A DNA stretch of 64,000 nucleotides. Origin: Leeuwenhoekiella blandensis MED217. GTDB lineage: Bacteria; Bacteroidota; Bacteroidia; Flavobacteriales; Flavobacteriaceae. This document shows, in pieces, positions 27,207 to 34,143 of the stretch (positions within the stretch are counted from its first letter, which is position 1; each line of letters opens with the position of its first letter). A program made the position numbers and the translations under genes. The DNA is taken from the NCBI RefSeq assembly GCF_000152985.1, contig NZ_CH672395.1:2370262-2434261 (forward strand), written 5' to 3'. Under the pieces are notes generated by a model, which saw only the letters and a program-made list of their open reading frames with translations, was not told the origin of the DNA and made no database searches.

Positions 27207-27316
27207 GCACGTAACCGGTTAAATTATTTTATAAACCCTGGAGTTGGGCAAAACCAAAAATATAAGAGTTTTGAAAGTGGTGCTTGTCACCCGCCTGCTA
27301 CAAAAACAATTAAATT
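27207..27316 (+). promoter_or_regulatory. 110-base leader between rpmI and rplT
   Basis: The gap is long for adjacent ribosomal protein genes. It contains the palindrome TAACCGGTTA near its start, a GGAGTTGGGC segment in the middle and GGTGCTTGTCACC (a small hairpin) near the end. L20 is known to repress its own operon in other phyla by binding an RNA that mimics 23S rRNA. I cannot show that this leader does the same. Confidence 0.3.
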
Positions 27317-27661
27317 ATGCCAAGATCAGTAAATTCAGTTGCTTCTAGAGCCCGAAGAAAAAAGGTAATGAAGCAAGCCAAAGGTTACTTTGGAAGACGT
27401 AAAAACGTCTACACAGTTGCTAAAAATGCGGTGGAAAAGGCTATGCTTTATGCATACCGTGACCGTCGTCAAAAGAAAAGAAATTTCCGTACATTATGGA
27501 TTACTCGTATCAATGCGGGTGCTCGTATGCACGGGATGTCTTACTCTCAGTTTATGGGTAAAGTTAAAGCTGCAAACATCGAACTTAACCGTAAGGTACT
27601 TGCAGATTTAGCAATGAATCACCCAGAAGCTTTTGAAGCAATCGTAAATAAAGTAAAATAA
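27317..27661 (+). CDS. rplT: 50S ribosomal protein L20
   Basis: This 114-residue protein matches L20 along its length: [38 protein letters not shown] and the RLWI-like [21 protein letters not shown]20 is needed for early 50S assembly. It closes the operon and is followed by a strong terminator. Confidence 0.97.
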   Translation: MPRSVNSVASRARRKKVMKQAKGYFGRRKNVYTVAKNAVEKAMLYAYRDRRQKKRNFRTLWITRINAGARMHGMSYSQFMGKVKAANIELNRKVLADLAMNHPEAFEAIVNKVK

Positions 27662-27701
27662 GGCTATAACGCCTAATTAAACAATACTCCGCTTAGAAAT
27701 G

Positions 27702-27737
27702 AAAAGCCCGATCAATTCGATCGGGCTTTTCTATTTT
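27702..27737 (+). terminator. intrinsic terminator after rplT
   Basis: AAAAGCCCGATC pairs perfectly with GATCGGGCTTTT around a five-base loop and runs into CTATTTTTT. Confidence 0.9.
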
Positions 27738-27775
27738 TTAATATCAGCGTTAAAGGATTCAATAATTTACCTTTC

Positions 27776-28180
27776 TTACTTCCAATTAAAAATGATTTCC
27801 TTTTCCATATCTGGATGAAGACTGTTCAACACAGGGCAAGTTTTTGCAGTGTTCTCCAAAATTTTCTTTTCCTTTTCAGTCTGCACTCCTTGTAAATTGA
27901 GTTTAATTTCTACCCTTGCAATTCTTCTAGGCTCTGCCTTCATTATTTTGGTAACTTCTGCAGTCGAACCTTTAAGTTCAACGCCTTTCATCTGCTTCGC
28001 CTTAATCCCCATCACTGTAAGCATACAACTAGCTAATGCAGTCGCTACCGTATCTGTGGGCGAGAAAGCTTCTCCTTTTCCATTATTATCAGTAGGAGCA
28101 TCAGTTATGAATTTGTCACCAGATTTCACGTGTTCACATTCGGTACGCAAATCACCAAGATAAATCACTTTACTCGTCAT
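27776..28180 (-). CDS. OsmC-family peroxiredoxin-like protein
   Basis: This 134-residue OsmC/Ohr-fold protein reduces organic hydroperoxides in characterised relatives. The two catalytic cysteines are present: Cys52 in ALASCMLTVMG and Cys115 in AKTCPVLNSL, with SPTDTVATAL before the first. It starts four bases after the stop of the LysM lipoprotein gene and is the last gene of a guaA-lysM-osmC series on the minus strand. The YhfA-like OsmC subfamily, rather than true Ohr, fits best. Confidence 0.87.
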   Translation of the reverse strand: MTSKVIYLGDLRTECEHVKSGDKFITDAPTDNNGKGEAFSPTDTVATALASCMLTVMGIKAKQMKGVELKGSTAEVTKIMKAEPRRIARVEIKLNLQGVQTEKEKKILENTAKTCPVLNSLHPDMEKEIIFNWK

Positions 28181-28184
28181 AATT

Positions 28185-30161
28185 CTAATTTTTTAAATAA
28201 GAAGATTCGCTTGATTCTACCGGAAGCTCCACCACAATCTCTTCTAAATTCTCACCGTATTTTAGAATATAGGCCGCGGTATTAAAATATCCTGCAGATA
28301 CCGGATCTTGCACATAATTGAACTTATTTTCTACATACTGCGTCAAATAACCTGCATCTGCTGCGTCGTACAAACTCTCAGAGGCTGCCAGTCTTAAAAT
28401 AGTATCAAAAGTGATATCGTAGCCACGTACTGCATAACTATTAGGTACATAACCGTATTTATTTGAGTACGCCTCAACAAAAGAAGCGTGCTTTTCATTG
28501 TAAGAACGATCAACTGATGGGAAATGAAAATTAAGTTTCATCAGGGTAATATTTGAAACATCATCACTCTCATATGCTGAACCCTTATCTGTGGTTAATA
28601 AGGTAATCTTTTTATCTGCAAGCTGGGTAGATAAATTGGTCGTTGTATTACTTATAAGTGCAACATCATTTGACTCAAGAATCACCCAGTTTTCGATTGT
28701 TTCTGAAAGCTTATCTGTCAAATCACTCGCCTTTAAATAAGATCCGTTATCAGAAGATTCTGGATACACGATACGAGCATCAGGATATAAAGCTGTTAGC
28801 TCATTTCGTTCTTTAAGGTGCTTGGAATCTGCAACGATTACTATATTTTTCCCCTTACCTTCCAGTTTGATGAACTGCATCATCTGTTGCTTTAAAATCT
28901 CATCGTCAGGTCTGGACTGAAACATGTTTGATCGCATCGCCACGTCAGGTACGATTGGAGAAACTACAGGTATTGCGCGTTCACGAAGTAATTGACTCGC
29001 TTTCTCCACGTTTGAAGTCAAAAGCGGGCCAATAACCGCATTCATGTTAGAAAAGTCATTAGAACGTATGATATCCTCAACTTTTCGATCGTTACCGGCT
29101 TTACCGTCTGCTCGGGAATATTCGGTATCAAACGCTACTAGCTTTGTTGATATTCCAAGTGCTTTTGCCGAGTCTACAGCCATAAGAACACCGCTATAAA
29201 AATCTAAAGCTATATTCATCACCCGGTCGTTTTTTAAAACCTGTTTGCGAACATCACCGGTATCTACTACTGTTTTACGTAAATTAAAGGGTAGCATTAC
29301 CGCAATATTTTTGGTAGATCTATTTACCAAATTATCTGCTAACTTCACAGCTTGCCCTTCTACAGTCACTGCCGATGCACCTGTTAATTTTTCTTTTGGT
29401 AATTTTAAAATCATTCCGCTTTTGAGACCATCAACCAATGCAGGATTCAATGCAATAAGTTCTTCTTCGGTCATATTCCAGCGCTCTGTAAGTCTGTAAA
29501 AATTTTCCTTCGGCTTTACTTCATAAAACCCATATTTACTTTCTTCAAGAACAGCATCCTTAGCATAAGATTTGTCTGGAACATTAATGATGTCACCTAT
29601 TTGTAGACCATCAGAAATCTCCGGATTCATCTGCTCCAATTCTTCAATAGTAATCCCATACATAGAAGCCAGACCGTATTTGGTTTCCTTTGGTTTTACT
29701 ACGTGTTTTCGCTTCGTTAATGCAGGCTTTGCAGTTTCATCAGCTGCAACTTCATTCTTGTTGGGTATTTTAACGATCTCTCCGTTTCTCAATTCGGCAC
29801 TATACAAATGCTTATTGTAACGCTTAATTTCAGATTCACTTACGTCATATTTCTTTGAAAGCTTGTAGAGCGTTTCGCCCTTTGCTACGGTATGCAAAAC
29901 AAATTTACCGTCTGCAGAAAGTTCTGAACCACCGGGAGCTGATTTGCCTCCTGGTAAAATAAGAACTAGACCAGGGTACAATTTAGCTTTAGCTTCAGGA
30001 TTGAGCCGATAAATCTCGTAAACAGTAACATTATATTTATTGGCAATAGTAGATACTGTCTCCCCTTCACGCACTTGATGACTGGCATATTGCTGCTGCC
30101 CAATACTCGAACAGCTAAAGACCACGAAAATAAAAACGAAAAGAATTGTGATGTTTTTCAT
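28185..30161 (-). CDS. lipoprotein with four LysM repeats and a periplasmic-binding-protein-like domain
   Basis: This 658-residue protein has a lipoprotein signal ending VVFSC. Four LysM peptidoglycan-binding repeats follow (about residues 26-70, 88-133, 152-193 and 207-250), each with the pattern HxVxxxETxxxLxxxYxxxxxExxxxNP...GxxxxxP. From about residue 285 there is a type I periplasmic-binding fold (NIAVMLPFNL, FYSGVLMAVDSAKALG, NAVIGPLLTSNVEKASQLL, TFDTILRLA), like LivJ or amide-binding proteins but not tied to any ABC genes. It probably sits on the wall side of a membrane. The combination is seen in Flavobacteriia with unknown ligand. It follows guaA by 81 bases. Confidence 0.82.
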   Translation of the reverse strand: MKNITILFVFIFVVFSCSSIGQQQYASHQVREGETVSTIANKYNVTVYEIYRLNPEAKAKLYPGLVLILPGGKSAPGGSELSADGKFVLHTVAKGETLYKLSKKYDVSESEIKRYNKHLYSAELRNGEIVKIPNKNEVAADETAKPALTKRKHVVKPKETKYGLASMYGITIEELEQMNPEISDGLQIGDIINVPDKSYAKDAVLEESKYGFYEVKPKENFYRLTERWNMTEEELIALNPALVDGLKSGMILKLPKEKLTGASAVTVEGQAVKLADNLVNRSTKNIAVMLPFNLRKTVVDTGDVRKQVLKNDRVMNIALDFYSGVLMAVDSAKALGISTKLVAFDTEYSRADGKAGNDRKVEDIIRSNDFSNMNAVIGPLLTSNVEKASQLLRERAIPVVSPIVPDVAMRSNMFQSRPDDEILKQQMMQFIKLEGKGKNIVIVADSKHLKERNELTALYPDARIVYPESSDNGSYLKASDLTDKLSETIENWVILESNDVALISNTTTNLSTQLADKKITLLTTDKGSAYESDDVSNITLMKLNFHFPSVDRSYNEKHASFVEAYSNKYGYVPNSYAVRGYDITFDTILRLAASESLYDAADAGYLTQYVENKFNYVQDPVSAGYFNTAAYILKYGENLEEIVVELPVESSESSYLKN

Positions 30162-30175
30162 TGTAGTTATTTTTT

Positions 30176-30211
30176 ACATCAATACCTCATAAGATTATGA
30201 GGTATTGATGT
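30176..30211. other. perfect 16-base inverted repeat in the guaA-lysM gap
   Basis: ACATCAATACCTCATA and TATGAGGTATTGATGT are separated by four bases. On the minus-strand transcript it is a stable hairpin followed by A-rich, not U-rich, RNA, so it is not a normal intrinsic terminator. It may stabilise or process the guaA-lysM mRNA. Confidence 0.75.
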
Positions 30212-30242
30212 ATAAATGTTTAAAGCAAATCAAAAAAGTTGA

Positions 30243-31775
30243 CTATTCCCACTCAATCGTAGCCGGTGGCTTAGAACTGATGTCATAGACTACTCTATTA
30301 ACGCCTTTAACCTTATTTATTATATCATTTGATACTTTTTGCAGAAAATTATAAGGTAGATTTACCCAGTCTGCTGTCATACCATCTGTACTTTCTACTG
30401 CTCGTAGCGCAACACATTTTTCATAAGTACGCTCATCTCCCATTACACCAACAGAGTCTACAGGAAGTAACATTGCTCCCGCTTGCCAAACTTGATCATA
30501 AAGCCCCCAATCGCGTAATCCGTTAATAAAGATTGCATCTACTTCTTGTAAAATACGCACCTTTTCTGGAGTAATATCGCCCAAGATTCTAATGGCAAGA
30601 CCCGGCCCCGGAAAAGGATGTCTCCCCAATAATGCAGGACTCATATCCATACTAGCTCCTACACGACGTACTTCATCTTTAAAAAGCATACGTAAAGGTT
30701 CAACAACCTTTAACTTCATAAAATCTGGTAAACCTCCTACGTTATGATGCGACTTGATCGTTGCTGAAGGCCCTCCTGTAGCAGAAACAGACTCAATAAC
30801 GTCTGGATAAATGGTTCCTTGCGCAAGCCACTTTGCATCTTCAACCATATGTGCCTCATCATCAAAAACTTCAATAAATACACGACCTATGGTTTTACGC
30901 TTTTCTTCCGGATCACTTTTTCCTGCAAGCGCATCTAGAAAACGTGCCGAAGCATCCACACCTTTTACATTGAGCCCCATTCCTTCATACTGCTTCAAAA
31001 CGTCTTCAAACTCGTTCTTTCGAAGCAAACCGTTATTAACAAAAATGCAGTGAAGGTTTTTACCAATAGCTTTATGCAATAACATCGCTGCTACAGAACT
31101 ATCTACACCTCCTGACAAGCCAAGAATGACTTTATCTGTACCTACTTTATTTTTGAGTTCATCTACAGTGCTTTCAACAAAACTGTCTGGTGTCCAGGTT
31201 TGTTCAACCTGAGCTATATTGATAAGAAAGTTTTCTAAGATTTTCTTTCCGTCTGTAGAATGATAAACTTCTGGATGAAATTGAATCGCGTAAGTTTCTT
31301 CCCCGCCTATTCGGTATGCTGCATTTTCTACATCGTGCGTACTCGCCAACCGCACAGAGCCTTCCGGTAAAGATTTAATAGTATCACTATGACTCATCCA
31401 AACCTGGCTACCCACCTCTACACCTTCAAAAAAAGCTTCACCTTCTTTGATCATAGAAAGATTAGCTCTACCATATTCTCTGGTATTAGATTGGCCAACT
31501 TCTCCTCCGTGAAAATGTGCCAAATACTGCGCTCCATAACAAACCCCAAGTAATGGTTTTTTACCACGTATTTGAGATAAATCTGGATGAGGTGCATTTT
31601 CTGCACGCACAGATGATGGAGAACCCGATAAAATGACCGCTTTATAGCTGTTCAAATCTTCAGGTAAGTTATTGAATGGTTTAATTTCGCAGAAAATATT
31701 GAGTTCCCGAATACGTCTTGCGATCAATTGGGTATACTGCGATCCGAAATCTAGAATGAGTACGTTATTTTGCAT
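30243..31775 (-). CDS. guaA: GMP synthase (glutamine-hydrolysing)
   Basis: This 510-residue enzyme makes GMP from XMP, glutamine and ATP. The class I glutamine amidotransferase domain (residues 1-190) has the catalytic Cys in [14 protein letters not shown] and His/Glu in [11 protein letters not shown]. The ATP pyrophosphatase domain has the P-loop [13 protein letters not shown]. The C-terminal dimerisation domain ends KPPATIEWE. An in-frame start 15 bases upstream at 31790 lies upstream of the -7 element (31779-31786), so [14 protein letters not shown] at 31775 is the real start. The -7 element is only three bases upstream of this ATG, implying a leaderless transcript. Confidence 0.97.
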   Translation of the reverse strand: MQNNVLILDFGSQYTQLIARRIRELNIFCEIKPFNNLPEDLNSYKAVILSGSPSSVRAENAPHPDLSQIRGKKPLLGVCYGAQYLAHFHGGEVGQSNTREYGRANLSMIKEGEAFFEGVEVGSQVWMSHSDTIKSLPEGSVRLASTHDVENAAYRIGGEETYAIQFHPEVYHSTDGKKILENFLINIAQVEQTWTPDSFVESTVDELKNKVGTDKVILGLSGGVDSSVAAMLLHKAIGKNLHCIFVNNGLLRKNEFEDVLKQYEGMGLNVKGVDASARFLDALAGKSDPEEKRKTIGRVFIEVFDDEAHMVEDAKWLAQGTIYPDVIESVSATGGPSATIKSHHNVGGLPDFMKLKVVEPLRMLFKDEVRRVGASMDMSPALLGRHPFPGPGLAIRILGDITPEKVRILQEVDAIFINGLRDWGLYDQVWQAGAMLLPVDSVGVMGDERTYEKCVALRAVESTDGMTADWVNLPYNFLQKVSNDIINKVKGVNRVVYDISSKPPATIEWE

Positions 31776-31778
31776 AGG

Positions 31779-31807
31779 CAAAAATAGCATTTCTATCTTT
31801 TTTCAAA
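31779..31807 (-). promoter_or_regulatory. guaA promoter abutting the start codon
   Basis: On the minus strand the order is TTTG (31807-31804), 17 bases, TATTTTTG (31786-31779), CCT, ATG. Both Bacteroidetes elements are present. Transcription should start at or next to the A of the start codon. Confidence 0.6.
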
Positions 31808-31847
31808 ACATCAATTTTAATAGTTCTTATACACAAATTAATAAACA

Positions 31848-31863
31848 TTTTAGGCGCCTAAAA
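31848..31863. promoter_or_regulatory. perfect 16-base palindrome, candidate operator
   Basis: TTTTAGGCGCCTAAAA reads identically on both strands and lies upstream of the guaA promoter, between two divergent genes. It could bind a dimeric regulator, possibly the neighbouring XRE/S24 protein. Confidence 0.4.
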
Positions 31864-31912
31864 GAAGCGCTATGAAAATCAAAGTGCTAACTTTAAAAAA
31901 ACTCAATTTGCG

Positions 31913-31950
31913 GTAATTAGACGACTGTTCGCTCTTCTTCGACTAATTAC
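31913..31950. other. 12-base inverted repeat with 14-base loop
   Basis: GTAATTAGACGA and TCGACTAATTAC pair at 11 of 12 positions. It could be an operator or an RNA hairpin; there is no T-run to make it a terminator. Confidence 0.4.
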
Positions 31951-32003
31951 TTATCCTATAAGGATTTAAAACGTATTATCTTACACAAACAAAAAGCTTC
32001 AAT

Positions 32004-32028
32004 GTTAAATAAATATCATATATTTAAC
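32004..32028. promoter_or_regulatory. 25-base dyad upstream of the XRE/S24 gene
   Basis: GTTAAATA and TATTTAAC are separated by nine bases. The spacing, about two helical turns end to end, suits a dimeric HTH protein. Confidence 0.35.
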
Positions 32029-32127
32029 TGAATCATTAAATTATAAATAATTTTAGTGGCTTTTTTTGATTTAAAATAAATTTCACGAAAAAATATAATT
32101 ATAAACAATACAATTTGTTTTAATCTT

Positions 32128-32135
32128 TATATTTG
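32128..32135 (+). promoter_or_regulatory. -7 promoter element of the XRE/S24 gene
   Basis: TATATTTG matches TAnnTTTG and lies 33 bases before the ATG. No -33 element is found at the right spacing. Confidence 0.4.
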
Positions 32136-32168
32136 AAATTAATAGATGTTCCCTAAACCTTATCTATA

Positions 32169-32903
32169 ATGTCAATATCAAAACAACTTAAAACCCTTCG
32201 GGAAAGCTCCTCGCTTTCTCAAAAAAAAGTTGCCGAAGAACTCGGCATTACTCAAGGCGCTTATTCATTAATTGAAAATGGTCAAAACTCGATCACCACA
32301 GAGCACCTTTTAACCCTTAGTAAACTTTATAGCGTTCCTACAGATCGTATTTTAAAAGGCTCTCATAATTCTATAATGATGAGTTCTTCTAACGGATTTG
32401 TACCGCTCATTAACGTTGAAGCACGTGCAGGTTTTATCGAGAACCGTGATAATGAGCAATGGATGTCTACCTTAGACATGTTCAAATTGCCCGGTTATGA
32501 GCCTGCTCAAGGTCAAAAACTCTTTGAAGTTGAAGGAGACAGTATGGCCCCCACTTTAATGCACGGTGACATCCTTATCACACAACACACAGATGATTTA
32601 AATGAGATTCTGGACGGTTCTGTTGCGGTAATTGTTACCACAAAATCAGTTTTAACAAAACGGATTAAGAAGGATTTACCCAACAATGCACTCATTCTTA
32701 TAAGTGATAATAGCAAATATGAAAGTATAAGCTATGACATGGAAAATATTCTTGAAGTTTTAGTCGTTCGCGGTAAAATTACAAGTTCGCTAAATGTTGT
32801 AGATATGGACGCTAATAAACGCGTACAGCACTTAGAGAGTCAAGTAGATAAGCTACAAAGCGATATGAGCAAGCTTATAGAAAAAATAAACAAGCTTGTA
32901 TAA
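32169..32903 (+). CDS. XRE-family regulator with S24 (LexA/CI-like) peptidase domain
   Basis: This 244-residue protein has an N-terminal HTH of XRE type (residues 5-60: LKTLRESSSLSQKKVAEELGITQGAYSLIENGQ). An S24 domain follows with nucleophile Ser125 in VEGDSMAPTL and general base Lys164 in VLTKRIKK, a 39-residue gap close to that in LexA. Ala87-Gly88 (VEARAGF) sits where LexA and CI cleave themselves. The last 35 residues form a coiled coil (heptads in VQHLESQVDKLQSDMSKLIEKI). It is related to phage CI-type repressors but no phage genes are near. Target genes and inducing signal are unknown. Confidence 0.85.
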   Translation: MSISKQLKTLRESSSLSQKKVAEELGITQGAYSLIENGQNSITTEHLLTLSKLYSVPTDRILKGSHNSIMMSSSNGFVPLINVEARAGFIENRDNEQWMSTLDMFKLPGYEPAQGQKLFEVEGDSMAPTLMHGDILITQHTDDLNEILDGSVAVIVTTKSVLTKRIKKDLPNNALILISDNSKYESISYDMENILEVLVVRGKITSSLNVVDMDANKRVQHLESQVDKLQSDMSKLIEKINKLV

Positions 32904-32924
32904 AAAGCGTAATCAATATCAAAC

Positions 32925-32956
32925 AAAAAAATCCTGGATAATGCCAGGATTTTTTT
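32925..32956. terminator. bidirectional terminator between the regulator and the RskA-like lipoprotein
   Basis: AAAAAAATCCTGG pairs perfectly with CCAGGATTTTTTT across a six-base loop, with A and T runs on both sides. Confidence 0.88.
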
Positions 32957-32978
32957 ATTTGATAGATTTTAGACTTTC

Positions 32979-33866
32979 TTATTTAGTAACTCTTCCAACT
33001 GGAAAAGAAGCCGTATTGATCTGCATTGTATTTGTTATGCCAGAACCTGCTTCTTGAGTAACTGTACCCACTAATGGACGCAGTACAAAAGGTGCAATTG
33101 AAGCTCCAGTACTGCTATTATCAAATATAGGCTGAATGGTTATAAACACCTGTTTATTCAAAAGATTAGGCAACGTATTCACACCGTAAGCACTAAGCAC
33201 ATTTTCATTGATAAAATCTTCTCCCGGAAAATCCGGAGCTGGATTTATGTTTAGACTGAATGGATCTGATTCATCTGCGTTATTTACATTGGTAAATCTA
33301 CCTGTCGACAAATTGACATCTCCACTGGCTCCCGGTACAGTAACCCAGCCTTCGTACTTCCAACCTGAAGGTAATGTTGGTAATTTTAATCCCGGCTGAC
33401 CTGTAGAAGGAATATACCAATACAAACCACTATTTTCGTTAGTAGAGACATTATCTGTAGGTGTTTGTAATACAAATTGACCAGAAGCGCTTGTGTAAGA
33501 ACCAAACGTCTGTGTAACATCAACCGTCGCAGCATTACCCACAAAATTTCCACTTAATAAAATAGACTCACTAATTGCCGGACTAGAATCATTTCCCGGC
33601 TCAACACTCAAGAAAAATTGAGTTGCATTATCTACTTCGCCAGTTAGTGCTTCAAATGTTTTAGGAAAATCCACATCTGTAAAACGTCCCAAAGGAGTTA
33701 GATCAACTCCGTCACTGATCCAAGCCTGATACTGAGCTCCATTCTCCAAACGTTCTAGACCAGAAATATCAACAGTCACTGTAGATCGTGCAACCGTATC
33801 ATCTCCTGAACATGATGACAAAACTGCTAAGCAAGCAGCCAATAGTATTACATTAAATTTTCTCAT
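32979..33866 (-). CDS. lipoprotein with two RskA-like (anti-sigma-K C-terminal fold) modules
   Basis: This 295-residue protein has a lipoprotein signal ending AVLSSC. Residues about 30-135 read like the extracytoplasmic domain of RskA-type anti-sigma factors: YQAWISDGVDLTPLGRF, then FFLSVEPGNDSSPAISESILLSGNF, matching the Yqlwl-dg and siEP-gg-p-Pt-pvllsG pattern. Residues about 150-230 repeat it (YEGWVTVPGASGDVNLSTGRF, then PAPDFPGEDFINENVL). It lacks a cytoplasmic sigma-binding part, so it is not an anti-sigma factor by itself. Function is unknown. Confidence 0.65.
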   Translation of the reverse strand: MRKFNVILLAACLAVLSSCSGDDTVARSTVTVDISGLERLENGAQYQAWISDGVDLTPLGRFTDVDFPKTFEALTGEVDNATQFFLSVEPGNDSSPAISESILLSGNFVGNAATVDVTQTFGSYTSASGQFVLQTPTDNVSTNENSGLYWYIPSTGQPGLKLPTLPSGWKYEGWVTVPGASGDVNLSTGRFTNVNNADESDPFSLNINPAPDFPGEDFINENVLSAYGVNTLPNLLNKQVFITIQPIFDNSSTGASIAPFVLRPLVGTVTQEAGSGITNTMQINTASFPVGRVTK

Positions 33867-33984
33867 AGATTTTTTTAGTTAATGTTGTTTCTAAAATGCA
33901 TAACGCAAATAGACTTCAAAAATTTTAAATGAATAGTTAGGACTATACTGAAATCTAAATAGCATTTCTTTAATAAAAATAGAA

Positions 33985-34090
33985 AAACTACCTAGATACA
34001 AAGAAGCCTTCGTGAGAAACAAACTTTTTATTTCAAGACATCCCGATAACTATCGGGACGCAGTATTAAACTCGTTGAAGTTACCAATAA
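33985..34090 (+). repeat. dispersed intergenic repeat, copy C
   Basis: It shares with copies A and B the left edge AAACTACCT, the middle GAAACAAAC and TTTTTATTTC-like text, AGTATTAAAC, and the right edge CCAATAAAAAA running into a terminator. The centre carries an inserted inverted repeat at 34041-34058 not present in A or B. On the minus strand it follows the aconitase terminator. Confidence 0.6.
34041..34058. repeat. 18-base inverted repeat inside copy C
   Basis: TCCCGATA-AC-TATCGGGA is a perfect 8-base inverted repeat around two bases. In copies A and B the same place is occupied by only a few unrelated bases, so this looks like a separate small insertion or a stem exchanged within the repeat. 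Confidence 0.7.
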
Positions 34091-34123
34091 AAAAAACCAA
34101 ACCACGAGTAGTGATTTGGTTTT
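34087..34123 (-). terminator. intrinsic terminator of the aconitase gene
   Basis: On the minus strand AAAACCAAA and TTTGGTTTT form a 9-base stem, extended by three pairs past one mismatch, and the U-run is uninterrupted. It starts 20 bases after the aconitase stop. Confidence 0.75.
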
Positions 34124-34143
34124 AATTCAACTTAAAAATAAGC

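Larger units (their letters stand above)
31776..32168. other. 393-base AT-rich intergenic region between guaA and the XRE/S24 regulator
   Basis: No gene is visible. It holds the guaA promoter at the left end, three dyad sequences (31848-31863, 31913-31950 and 32004-32028) and a TATATTTG box at 32128-32135 that may serve the regulator gene. Confidence 0.8.

Noticed and set aside
30176-30211. Strong hairpin considered as a guaA terminator
   Set aside because: No U-run follows on the minus strand and only A-rich RNA does, so intrinsic termination is unlikely.
32169-32903. Prophage repressor as evidence of a prophage
   Set aside because: The XRE/S24 protein resembles CI, but neighbouring genes are guaA, a lipoprotein and aconitase; no integrase, att repeats or phage structural genes are present.
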